Positions 1-8,358 of a DNA stretch of 64,000 nt are shown one piece after another. The notes below the pieces were generated by a model. The model saw only the letters and a list, made by a program, of their open reading frames with translations. It ran no database searches and was not told the origin of the DNA. Position numbers and translations under genes: made by a program. Source of the DNA: Embleya sp040605455 (GTDB lineage: Bacteria; Actinomycetota; Actinomycetes; Streptomycetales; Streptomycetaceae); contig NZ_JBEXCV010000010.1 in the NCBI RefSeq assembly GCF_040605455.1, forward strand, positions 1 through 64,000, read 5' to 3'. Positions within the stretch are counted from its first letter, which is position 1; the number at the start of each line of letters is the position of its first letter.

Positions 1-6
1 GCGCAC

Positions 7-1110
7 GTGGCCGCCGCCACCGGGCCCGCCGATCGGCCCGCCGCCGAGGAGGCCATCCGGGCCGTGTATCGGGCCGCGGGGTTGCCCGAACCGGAGCGCG
101 TGGTCTGGTACGACTCGCCGCTCGCGGCGGCGGTGGCCGCGGCCGTGGCGGCGGGCAGTTGCAAGCCCGCCGATCTGGCCGCCACCCGGCTGTCGGTGAA
201 GGTGCCCGGCCGCCCGGGTCGACCCGTGCAGGAACGGCTCTGGAGCGGCCCCTGGACGGCCGCCAAGGCCGAGGCAACCGCCGCGCTGGGCAAGGCAGGC
301 TGGGACCTCGCCTGGGCCGAGGGGGCCGAGCGGCTGTGGGAGCCCACCCGGCAGCTCACCGAGCGAATCCGCGAGGCCGTGCACTCCGGCGTCGGCGCGT
401 GGGACCCCTCCGTGCGCACCCCCGCCTCCCGAAGCCGCTGGGACGTCGCGGACAAGGTCCGCGCGACCACGCACAGCGCCCTGGGCGGCCAGCACGACGC
501 GGCCTGGCTCGCGGTCTTCGACGGGCTCAAGGAGCGCTTCCCGCAGTTCGACTTCCCGGTCCTGGCCGAACTCGGCGAGGTCGCCCGGCACGTCGGCTGG
601 TGGTGGCCGTACGAGCGGGTCGTGCTGGTCAGCGAGCGGCCCACCACGATGCACCGCGACGACCAGTCGCGGCTGCACAACGGCGACGGCCCCGCGCTGA
701 CCTACGCCGACGGCTTCGCGCTGCACGCGTGGCGCGGCATGCCCGTACCGGCCGACTTCGTCGGCGGCCTCGGCCCCGGCGGCAGCCGGCTGACCGTGCG
801 CGCGATCCACAACGAGGGCAACGCCGAGCTGCGCCGGGTGATGCTGGAGATCTACGGCTACGACCGCTACCTGCGCGAGGTCGGCGCCCAGCCGCTGGAC
901 CGGGACGAGACCGGCGTGTTGTGGGAGATCGAACTCGACGACGACGAACCGATCGTGATGGTCGAGGTGCTCAACTCCACCCCCGAACCGGACGGCAGCA
1001 CCCGCACCTACTGGCTGCGCGTACCCCCGGACACCGAAACCGCCCGCGAGGGCGTGGCCTGGACGTTCGGCCTGAGCCCGGAGGACTACCGCCCACTGCA
1101 CGAAACCTGA
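7..1110 (+). CDS. DUF6745 family protein, 5' end possibly outside window
   Basis: The reading frame of 367 codons opens with GTG. There is no in-frame stop in the six bases before it, so the true start may lie upstream of the window. From about residue 216 it carries the run HRDDQSRLHNGDGPALTYAD followed by WRGMPVP, which I recognise as the DUF6745 signature. Members are soluble proteins of unknown function, often with leucine-rich or STM4015-type neighbours. The Trp-rich segment WWWPYERVVL precedes the signature. No signal peptide or membrane segment is visible. It converges on the next gene. Assignment rests on the signature only. Confidence 0.7.
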   Translation: MAAATGPADRPAAEEAIRAVYRAAGLPEPERVVWYDSPLAAAVAAAVAAGSCKPADLAATRLSVKVPGRPGRPVQERLWSGPWTAAKAEATAALGKAGWDLAWAEGAERLWEPTRQLTERIREAVHSGVGAWDPSVRTPASRSRWDVADKVRATTHSALGGQHDAAWLAVFDGLKERFPQFDFPVLAELGEVARHVGWWWPYERVVLVSERPTTMHRDDQSRLHNGDGPALTYADGFALHAWRGMPVPADFVGGLGPGGSRLTVRAIHNEGNAELRRVMLEIYGYDRYLREVGAQPLDRDETGVLWEIELDDDEPIVMVEVLNSTPEPDGSTRTYWLRVPPDTETAREGVAWTFGLSPEDYRPLHET

Positions 1111-1188
1111 CGCCCGATCACCACGGCCGCGCGGTCCGCCGGCGTGCCCGGCACCGCGGCCGGGGCCGAGGCCGCCCCCGCCCACCCC

Positions 1189-2148
1189 TCAGTGCGGAAT
1201 CGCCTGCCGCGGCCGGGTGAACGCCAACTCGTCCCGGAAGTCCGCGATCCGCCGGGCGACGTCCCGGATGCTCTCGCTGCCCTCCAACCGGGACAGGTAC
1301 AACGAGCGCTCGGCCAGCCCGACCAGATCGACGGTGAAGTACATGCTCATCAAGGGATTGATGAACAGCTCGCTGTTGCCCGTGCGTTCGGTGAAGTGCG
1401 CGTCGCCGAACCGCCCGTGCAGGGCCGAGGCGACCGACCCCTGCACGATGCTCGGCCGCAGCGGGGTGACCCGGTTCGCGTACGCCACCGCGTCCAGGAA
1501 CAGCGCTCCCTCCCGCGATTCGCGCGGGATCGACAACGCGCCGAGGTAGTGCCCCTCCCGGGTCAGCGCCGCCAGGTTCTCCAGCACCTGCGCATGGCAG
1601 ATGCCGTGGTAGGCGTCGATGCCGAAGCCGAGCGAGGCGACCAGCCGGATCGGCACCCGCACGCCGGCCACCGCGGCGAGGCTGGTCATGTCCTCCTCCG
1701 GGGTGCCCAACGACGCCTCGTCGCCGCGCATCAGGATGTCGGTGCCGCCGTCCACGAGCACGATCGCGTCCACGTCCAGGTCCTTGACCAGCCGCCGATA
1801 CGCGGCCCGCAGCGGCACCACCCCGGTCTTCCCGAACGCATACACGGTGTCTGCGAAGCCGTTGCGGCCGAGCCAGGTCGCCAGTGTGCGCTCCGGGAAG
1901 TAGTCGTCGTTGCCCGGCGTGTCCGGCCGCACCGCAGCGAGTCCGGGCAACAGCCGACTCGACGACGGCAATCGATCCACGGTCACGAACGACAGGTTCG
2001 CGTAGTGCACCCGCTTGCCCTGCTCGGCCAGTGCCAGGCCCAGCGGCAGTCCGGAAAACACGTCGAAGCCACCACCCGCCCCGGCGATCAATACGGAGCG
2101 GGCATCCCGCAGGCGGGCGAAGACCGGAGGTTCGGCAAGGGTGAACAC
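1189..2148 (-). CDS. DUF1152 domain protein
   Basis: A 319-residue soluble protein read from GTG. Near the N terminus it has a nucleotide-fold glycine loop (VLIAGAGGGFDVFSGLPLG), and it contains the acidic segment VDAIVLVDGGTDILMRGDE around residue 130. Both are typical of DUF1152 (PF06626), a family without an established reaction. It lies 52 bases beyond the start-distal end of the acyl-CoA ligase gene on the same strand and could be the last gene of that transcript. The start lacks a strong ribosome site, so a slightly downstream start is possible. Confidence 0.75.
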   Translation of the reverse strand: MFTLAEPPVFARLRDARSVLIAGAGGGFDVFSGLPLGLALAEQGKRVHYANLSFVTVDRLPSSSRLLPGLAAVRPDTPGNDDYFPERTLATWLGRNGFADTVYAFGKTGVVPLRAAYRRLVKDLDVDAIVLVDGGTDILMRGDEASLGTPEEDMTSLAAVAGVRVPIRLVASLGFGIDAYHGICHAQVLENLAALTREGHYLGALSIPRESREGALFLDAVAYANRVTPLRPSIVQGSVASALHGRFGDAHFTERTGNSELFINPLMSMYFTVDLVGLAERSLYLSRLEGSESIRDVARRIADFRDELAFTRPRQAIPH

Positions 2149-2200
2149 GCGCGGACCGTACCAAGGCGATCACGCCGTGCGTCAAGGTGATTCCCGGTGC

Positions 2201-3763
2201 TCAGGCCGAACCCGTCGCCGCCGCGCGGTATTCGTCGACGAGCAGCCGCTTGTACAGCTTTCCGGTCGGGTGCCGGGGCAACTCGGCGCGGAAGTCCACC
2301 GAGCGCGGGCATTTGTGGTGGGCGATCCGCGCCCGGCAGTAGGCGATCAGCTCGCGGGCCAACTCCGGTCCCGCCGCAGTGCCTTCGGCGGGCTGTACGA
2401 CCGCCTTGACCTGTTCGCCCAGTTCCTCGTCCGGGACGCCGAACACCGCGACGTCGGCGATCGCCGGATGCAGCGCGAGCAGGTTCTCCACCTCCTGCGG
2501 GTAGATGTTCACCCCACCGCTGATGATCATGTGCGCTTGGCGATCCGTCAGATACAGGTAGCCGTCCGCGTCCAGGTGCCCGATGTCGCCGAGTGTGGTC
2601 CACCCCCGGCCCGCCGGGTCGCGGCCGGCCTCGGTCTTGTCCGGGTCGCCGTGATACGAGAACTGCGGCCCGTCGGCGAAGTAGACGATGCCCTCCTCGC
2701 CCACCGGCAGTTCGCGGCCCGCGCCGTCGCAGATGTGTGGCGTGCCCAGGATCGCCCGCCCCACCGTGCCCCGGTGCGCGAGCCATTCCTCGGGGGTGCA
2801 GCCGACGTAGCCGTTGCCCTCGGTACCGGCGTAGTACTCGTACAGCACCGGCCCCCACCAGTCCAGCATGCGTTCCTTGACGTCGGGCGGACACGGCGCG
2901 GCGGCGTGCACCGCGTAGCGCAGCGACGACAGGTCGTAGCGCTCGCGCACCTCGGCCGGCAGCTTGAGCATCCGGACGAACATCGTCGGCACCCACTGGC
3001 TGTGCGTCACCCGATGGCGCTCGATGGCGGCCAGCGCGGCCTCCGGATCGAAACGTTCCAGCACGACCACGGTGTGCCCGGCCCGCAGGAACTGCATGCA
3101 GTAGCGCAGCGGCGCCGCGTGGTAGAGCGGCGCGGGACACAGGTAGACGTCGCCGCCCTCGCCCGAGATGTCCATCCCGTAGAGCGCGCCGATCAGGTGG
3201 AACAGCGTCAGGGCCGGTCCGGTGCCCAGCAAGTGGTCCTCACGGTTGGGCAGTACGCCCTTGGGGCGACCGGTGGTGCCGGACGAGTAGAGCATGTCCG
3301 CGCCCTCGAACTCGGTGGCGATCGGCGTGCTCGGGCAGGTGCGGACCGCGACCTCGTACGGTTCGAATCCGGGGATCGCGCCGTCCAGCATCAGCCACCG
3401 CTCCACCCGGGGCGCCCGCTCACGGATGGCGCCCGCGAGGTCGGCCGTCGCCGCGGAGGAGACGAACACGCGGGCACCGCAGTTGTTCACGACGTAGGCC
3501 AGCTCGTCGGGGTGTAGTCGTACGCCGACCGGCGTGTAGATCAGGCCGGAACGTTGTGCGACCCACGTGAGCGCGAGGTAGAGCGGATGATTCTCCAACG
3601 CGATGGCGATGTGGTCCCCGGGGCGCAGCCCGGCGTCGTACAGCAGGTGCGCGAAGCGGTTGGACTCCGCATCCAGTTCGGCATAGCGGACGACCCGGCC
3701 GGTGCCGGCCATGATCACGGCGGGGCGGTCGGGATGCGCGGCGGCGATGACACCGGGATGCAT
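2201..3763 (-). CDS. AMP-dependent acyl-CoA synthetase
   Basis: A 520-residue ANL-superfamily ligase that would activate a carboxylic acid through an acyl-adenylate and transfer it to CoA. The P-loop YSSGTTGRPKGV lies at about residues 159-170. The adenylate motif YYAGTEGNGY lies near residue 305, the hinge YLTDRQAHMIISGGVNIYP near 405-425, and the C-terminal catalytic lysine in PTGKLYKRL near 505. The ATG has GAGGAT six bases upstream. It sits beside an acyl-CoA dehydrogenase/carboxylase operon on the same strand, which suggests it supplies acyl-CoA to that pathway. Substrate chain length cannot be read from the sequence. Confidence 0.9.
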   Translation of the reverse strand: MHPGVIAAAHPDRPAVIMAGTGRVVRYAELDAESNRFAHLLYDAGLRPGDHIAIALENHPLYLALTWVAQRSGLIYTPVGVRLHPDELAYVVNNCGARVFVSSAATADLAGAIRERAPRVERWLMLDGAIPGFEPYEVAVRTCPSTPIATEFEGADMLYSSGTTGRPKGVLPNREDHLLGTGPALTLFHLIGALYGMDISGEGGDVYLCPAPLYHAAPLRYCMQFLRAGHTVVVLERFDPEAALAAIERHRVTHSQWVPTMFVRMLKLPAEVRERYDLSSLRYAVHAAAPCPPDVKERMLDWWGPVLYEYYAGTEGNGYVGCTPEEWLAHRGTVGRAILGTPHICDGAGRELPVGEEGIVYFADGPQFSYHGDPDKTEAGRDPAGRGWTTLGDIGHLDADGYLYLTDRQAHMIISGGVNIYPQEVENLLALHPAIADVAVFGVPDEELGEQVKAVVQPAEGTAAGPELARELIAYCRARIAHHKCPRSVDFRAELPRHPTGKLYKRLLVDEYRAAATGSA

Positions 3764-3928
3764 GGGCGATCCTCGTCTCGGTGCGACGGTGTCCCGATCC
3801 CGAACCGGGCGCGGGCTCCCTGAGCTTCCGTTCGGATGGCGCCGCAGAAGTCTCGCACCGTACCCGGCCGTACTGAAGAGGTCGGCCGCGCCCGAGCCGG
3901 CGTACCCGGTTCGCCGCCGAGCACGCGC

Positions 3929-5194
3929 TCAGTGCAGCGGTCGCCCGCCCGCGAAGGCCGGCCCGCCTACCTCGCCGCCCGGTGCCGACGCCAACTCGCG
4001 TCCCAGCCACTCGAACGCGGCCGGCAGGCCCCTGGCCCAGGTGCCGAAGTTGTGCCCGCCGGACGGCTCTATCTGCACCTTCACGGTGTCCGTCGGCCGC
4101 AGCTTACGGGCGAACTCGCGGGCCTCCCGGGCCGTCTTGCCCTCGCCCTTGGCCGCGAACAGGTACATCCGAACCGGCGGCCTGCGCGTGTCGTCAATGG
4201 TGTGGAGCGGGCTGTTCGCTCGGCGCAGCGCGTCGTCGCCGCGGTACAGGTCGCCGGTGGTCACGTCGGTGATCGCCTTGAAGTAGCCGGAGAGACTGGC
4301 CGCCGCGGTGTAGCGGTCGGGGTGGCGCAGGGCCAGGTTCACCGAGCAGAAGCCGCCGGTGGAGTAGCCCAACAAACCCCACCCGGCGGGCGCGGGCGCG
4401 GTGCGGAAGTTGGCCGCTATGGCATCCGGCACGTCCTGGCCCAGGTAGGTGTCGGCGCGCGCGCCCCCGGGGGCGTCCACACACTCGCTGTCCCGGCCCG
4501 CGATCGGGTTCTGCGCCGCGATCACCACGATCGCCGGCGGCATCCGGCCCGATTCCATCAGCCCGGAAAGCATCTGGTGCACCTTCATCCGGCGCAGCCA
4601 CGTGTCGGGGGTGCCCGGGAAGCCGGAGGTGAGCTGGATGACCGGGAAGCGGGTGCGGGCGTTGTCCGGGGTGAAGTAGGCAGCGGGCAAGTAGACGAAG
4701 GTGTCGAGCCGGTAGCCGGTGCGGGTGCCCTGGATGGTGGTGTTGACCAGCACGCCGTGTTTGGGATCCGCGCCGGGCCGGCGTGGGTGCCGGGTCCTGG
4801 GCTGGTCGGTCAGTGGGGGCTTGGTGACCATCAACGGCAGCCCGTTGCCGTTGTCGTCGGAGAACGGGACGGCCGGCCTGGGGTCGAGGTGCTTGACCTT
4901 GACGGTGGACACCGGCACGTCCGGCACCGGCGGCCCGTCCGCGATGTGCATCAGGTCGGACAGGGTCGAGTAGAAGTACATCTGCGCGTTGACCGCGGCC
5001 AGGATGGTGAAGGTGACCATGAGCTGGGTGAACAGCAGCGTGCAGATCCGGCGGGTGCGCTGGAGCGTGGGGCGGTTCCAGAACCAGATGGTGGCGAAGG
5101 CGGTGCCGGCCGTGGCGACCGCCATGCCTATGACGAACCACATGCTCGTGATGTCCACGTCCCACAAGGGGCGCCCCGCCGGCACTTGATCCAC
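3929..5194 (-). CDS. Membrane-anchored esterase of the antigen 85/esterase D type
   Basis: A 421-residue protein with two N-terminal membrane segments (about residues 18-39 and 50-75) followed by an extracytoplasmic alpha/beta-hydrolase domain. The nucleophile elbow is GLLGYSTGGF with Ser278, and the probable catalytic His is His381 in GGHNFGTW. The layout matches actinobacterial PF00756 esterases that act outside the membrane, a family that includes mycolyltransferases. No natural substrate can be inferred. GTG at 5194 sits too close to its GGGAG, so the in-frame GTG at 5185 may be the real start. Confidence 0.82.
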   Translation of the reverse strand: MDQVPAGRPLWDVDITSMWFVIGMAVATAGTAFATIWFWNRPTLQRTRRICTLLFTQLMVTFTILAAVNAQMYFYSTLSDLMHIADGPPVPDVPVSTVKVKHLDPRPAVPFSDDNGNGLPLMVTKPPLTDQPRTRHPRRPGADPKHGVLVNTTIQGTRTGYRLDTFVYLPAAYFTPDNARTRFPVIQLTSGFPGTPDTWLRRMKVHQMLSGLMESGRMPPAIVVIAAQNPIAGRDSECVDAPGGARADTYLGQDVPDAIAANFRTAPAPAGWGLLGYSTGGFCSVNLALRHPDRYTAAASLSGYFKAITDVTTGDLYRGDDALRRANSPLHTIDDTRRPPVRMYLFAAKGEGKTAREAREFARKLRPTDTVKVQIEPSGGHNFGTWARGLPAAFEWLGRELASAPGGEVGGPAFAGGRPLH

Positions 5195-5415
5195 GCTCCC
5201 ACTGCCTTCTTCGCCGAGCCCGACCGATGGCGCCGGTCCCGGCGAACACCCCGCGCAGTCGCGCCGGGAGCGGAGCAGCCTGCCCGTCTATTTTGTGCCA
5301 GGCCGCGTCCTGCCGCGTCGATCCCGAGTCCCGAACCGGGTCATTCACAAGTCGCACTCAGGTGCGCCGAGTCCTCCGTGGTCGTACAGGCGATGAGTAC
5401 GCGCGTAGGGGGCGA
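5195..5415. other. Intergenic region between dehydrogenase and esterase
   Basis: 221 bases separate the stop of the acyl-CoA dehydrogenase from the esterase start, both on the minus strand. The gap suggests the esterase has its own promoter, but I see no convincing promoter hexamers, long hairpin or ORF. Confidence 0.4.
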
Positions 5416-6582
5416 TCAGTACGATCGCGGCAACTCGAGTGTGTGCTGCGCCACATGATTGAGGATCATCTCCCGGCTCACCGGTGCGATCCGCAACGTC
5501 CGGGCCATGCCCCACAGGGGCACCAGACCGTAGTCGCGGCTCATGCCGTTGCCGCCGTGGGTCTGGATGGCGGCGTCCACCGCGTGGATGGCGGCCTCGG
5601 CGGCGGCGTACTTGGCCATGTTGGCGGCCTCTCCGGCGGCCTTGGCCATCGCCTCGCCCGCGTCGTGCAGCCAGGCCGCCCGGGCCGTCATCAGCGCGGC
5701 CAGCTCGACCTCGATCGCGGCCTCGGCGAGCGGGTGGGCGATCGCCTGGTGGGTGCCGATCGGGCGGCCCCACACCTCGCGGGTGCGGGCGTAGTCGGCG
5801 GCTCGGGCCAGCGCGTACCGGGCGATGCCCACGCCCAGCGCGGCACCGGTCACCCGTTCCGGGTTGAGGCCGTGGAAGACCTGGCGCAGTCCGTCGCCCT
5901 CGGTGCCGATCAACCGGTCGGCGCAGACCGGTACGTCGTCGAAGAAGAGCGTGAACTGCCGCTCGGGCGCCGAGCCTTCGATGGCCAGCGGGGTCGCGGT
6001 CAGGCGCGGGTCGGCGGCGTCGACCAGGAACAGCGAGAGCCGGCTGCGGCCGGAGCCGGGGTCGGTGCCGGTCCGGGCGACCACCAGGATCGCGTCGGCC
6101 TCGTCGACTCCGGAGATGAATTGCTTGGTGCCGCGCAACAACCAGCCGTCGCCGTCCCGGGTCGCCGTGGTGGCCAGGCGGTGGGTGTTGGAGCCGGCAT
6201 CCGGCTCGGTGATCGCGAACACGATCTTGCCCCGGCCTGTCGCCAGGCGCGGCAGCCAGGTGCTCTTCTGCTCGGCGGTGCCGAACCGGGTGAGCACCTC
6301 GCCGGCGATCGCGCCGGAGACCAGGAGCAACAGCAGCGGGCAGCCGTGCGCGGCGACCTCCTCGCAGACGATCGCCAGCTCGACCAGACCGCCGCCGCCA
6401 CCGCCGTACTCCTCGGGCAGATTGACGCCGATGTAGCCGTGCCTGCCCAGTGCCTGCCACAGCTCGGTGGTGGGTCGGCGGTCGCGGCTGTGTTCGGCGA
6501 AGTAGCCGGGGCCGAATCCGTCGGTGATCGCGCCCACCGCCGCGCGCAGGGCCCGGTGTTCGTCGCTCTCCCGGAAGTGCAT
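5416..6582 (-). CDS. Acyl-CoA dehydrogenase, isovaleryl/citronellyl-CoA type
   Basis: A 388-residue flavoprotein with the family motif FAITEPDAGSN at 122-132 and the C-terminal TRTREVWGRP and IQTHGGNGM segments. The usual catalytic Glu position near the C terminus (YEGT in medium-chain enzymes) reads APVS. However, GLNPER places Glu242 where isovaleryl-CoA dehydrogenase carries its base. This argues for an IVD-like geometry suited to branched substrates, as expected for an AtuD/LiuA role. It begins four bases after the AtuA-like stop and is the last gene of the operon. Confidence 0.88.
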   Translation of the reverse strand: MHFRESDEHRALRAAVGAITDGFGPGYFAEHSRDRRPTTELWQALGRHGYIGVNLPEEYGGGGGGLVELAIVCEEVAAHGCPLLLLLVSGAIAGEVLTRFGTAEQKSTWLPRLATGRGKIVFAITEPDAGSNTHRLATTATRDGDGWLLRGTKQFISGVDEADAILVVARTGTDPGSGRSRLSLFLVDAADPRLTATPLAIEGSAPERQFTLFFDDVPVCADRLIGTEGDGLRQVFHGLNPERVTGAALGVGIARYALARAADYARTREVWGRPIGTHQAIAHPLAEAAIEVELAALMTARAAWLHDAGEAMAKAAGEAANMAKYAAAEAAIHAVDAAIQTHGGNGMSRDYGLVPLWGMARTLRIAPVSREMILNHVAQHTLELPRSY

Positions 6583-6585
6583 GGC

Positions 6586-8358
6586 TCACCCGTCCAACAG
6601 CGTCGTGGGGATGTCGGTATGCCGGGACCGGATGTACTCGGCCAGGCCCTTCGCCTGTGGATCCGGGCGGGTGGAGGCCGCGACGCCTTCACCGAGCAGG
6701 CCGGTGATCACGAAGTTGACCGCGCGCAGGTTCGCCAGCACGTGGCGCTCGATCGGCAGCGCGGCGGCCTCCGGGAGCAGTTCGCGCAGCCGATCCACCG
6801 TCAGATGCCCGCGCAGCCAGCGGAATCCGGCGTCGTCGCGGGCCCACAGGCCCAGGTTGGCGTCGCCGCCCTTGTCGCCGGAGCGGGCGCCACAGACCAG
6901 CCCGAGCGGAACCCGGCGGGTCGGTCCTGCGGTACGAGCGGGTGCTTCCGGCGGGGATGTCGCATCGGGCAACGGCGCGGTGTGCTCGGGCGGCGCGATC
7001 GGGCGGGACGTGCCGTCGGGCAGCACCACGGTGTGCTCGACCTCGGTCGCCGGGATCCACGCGGCGCGAAAGACGCCGTAGGCGGTCTCGGCGGTGGGTG
7101 GGGTGGTGGTGTGAAAGCCCGGGTAGCCGGCCAGCGCGAGTTCGACGACCGCGCCGGAGAAGGCCCGGCCGACCTTGCCGGCGTCGGGGTCCTTGACGGT
7201 GATCCGCAGATGCGCGGTGGCCTGCTCGTTGGTCGGCGCGTCGGGTCGGTCGTAGCGCAGCAGCCGCACGTCCACCTCGGCGAACCGATCCCGGCCCCCG
7301 AGCGTGTCGAAGAGCATGCGTTCGGCGTGTGCGGCCTTGGTCTCGATGTCCAGGCCGGTCAGCACCATCGTCATGGTGTTGCGGTAGCCGCCGAGTTCGT
7401 TGACGGCGACCTTGAGGGTCGGCGGCGGCGGCAGCCCGCGCACGCCGCGGATCCGCACCCGGTCGGGACCCGCCGTGCCTAGCGTGATGGTGTCGAAGCG
7501 GGCCACCGCGTCGGGGTTGGCGTAGGCGGGTCCGGCGATCTCGTACAGGAGTTGCGCGGTGACCGTGCCGATCGACACCAGGCCGCCGGTGCCCGGGTGT
7601 TTGGTGATCACCGACGAACCGTCGGCGGCCACCTCCGCGATCGGGAAGCCGGGGCGGCGGGTGTCCAGCGCGAAGTCGTTCGTGCGGCCCGGGCGTTGCA
7701 GGCGCGGGAGGTCGCCGAAGAACGGGTAGTTGCCGCCGGTGGCCTGGGGGCCGCACTCGATCACGTGGCCCGCGACGATGGCGCCGGCGAGCCGGTCGTG
7801 GTCGGTGCGTCGCCAGCTGTGCCACCAGGCGGCGGGCCCGACCACCAGGGAGGCGTCGGTCACCCGTGGGCAGACCACGATGTCGGCGCCCTCGGCGAGC
7901 GCCTCGGCGATGCCCCAGCCGCCGAGATAGGCGTTGGCGGTCACCGCGCGCGGTCCCGCGTCGATCAGGTCCAGCACGTCGTCACCGGTCACGTAGGCGA
8001 TCCGCGGGGCCAGCCCCAGGCGTTCCGCGCTCGCCCGCAGCCGCTCGGCCAGGCCCGCCGGGTTGAGTCCGCCGGCGTTGGAGACGATCCGGATGCCGCG
8101 GTCCAGGCACGTGCCCATGACCTGCTCCAGCTGGGCCACGAAGGTGCGCGCGTAGCCGGCGTCGGGGTCCTTGGCCCGGGCCTTCCACAGAATGGACATG
8201 GTCAGTTCGGCCAGGTAGTCGCCGGTGAGCACGTCGATCGGGCCGCCCTCGACCATCTCGCGCGCGGCGGCCCGGCGATCGCCGTAGAAGCCCGAGCAGT
8301 TCGCGATCCGGACCGGGCGACGGGCGGCGGGCGTAGTCTCGTTCCCGGTGTCGCTCAT
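6586..8358 (-). CDS. atuA: Acyclic terpene utilisation AtuA-like protein (DUF1446)
   Basis: A 590-residue soluble protein. The opening RIANCSGFYGDRRAAAREM and the region SNAGGLNPAGLAERL match the AtuA/DUF1446 family, which is required for citronellol and geraniol catabolism in Pseudomonas and has no defined biochemical step. The C-terminal third (from about residue 480) contains CGARSGDKGGDANLGLW, the small domain typical of long AtuA proteins. ATGA overlap with the biotin-carboxylase gene shows translational coupling. Family assignment is firm. The pathway role is inferred from its neighbours. Confidence 0.87.
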   Translation of the reverse strand: MSDTGNETTPAARRPVRIANCSGFYGDRRAAAREMVEGGPIDVLTGDYLAELTMSILWKARAKDPDAGYARTFVAQLEQVMGTCLDRGIRIVSNAGGLNPAGLAERLRASAERLGLAPRIAYVTGDDVLDLIDAGPRAVTANAYLGGWGIAEALAEGADIVVCPRVTDASLVVGPAAWWHSWRRTDHDRLAGAIVAGHVIECGPQATGGNYPFFGDLPRLQRPGRTNDFALDTRRPGFPIAEVAADGSSVITKHPGTGGLVSIGTVTAQLLYEIAGPAYANPDAVARFDTITLGTAGPDRVRIRGVRGLPPPPTLKVAVNELGGYRNTMTMVLTGLDIETKAAHAERMLFDTLGGRDRFAEVDVRLLRYDRPDAPTNEQATAHLRITVKDPDAGKVGRAFSGAVVELALAGYPGFHTTTPPTAETAYGVFRAAWIPATEVEHTVVLPDGTSRPIAPPEHTAPLPDATSPPEAPARTAGPTRRVPLGLVCGARSGDKGGDANLGLWARDDAGFRWLRGHLTVDRLRELLPEAAALPIERHVLANLRAVNFVITGLLGEGVAASTRPDPQAKGLAEYIRSRHTDIPTTLLDG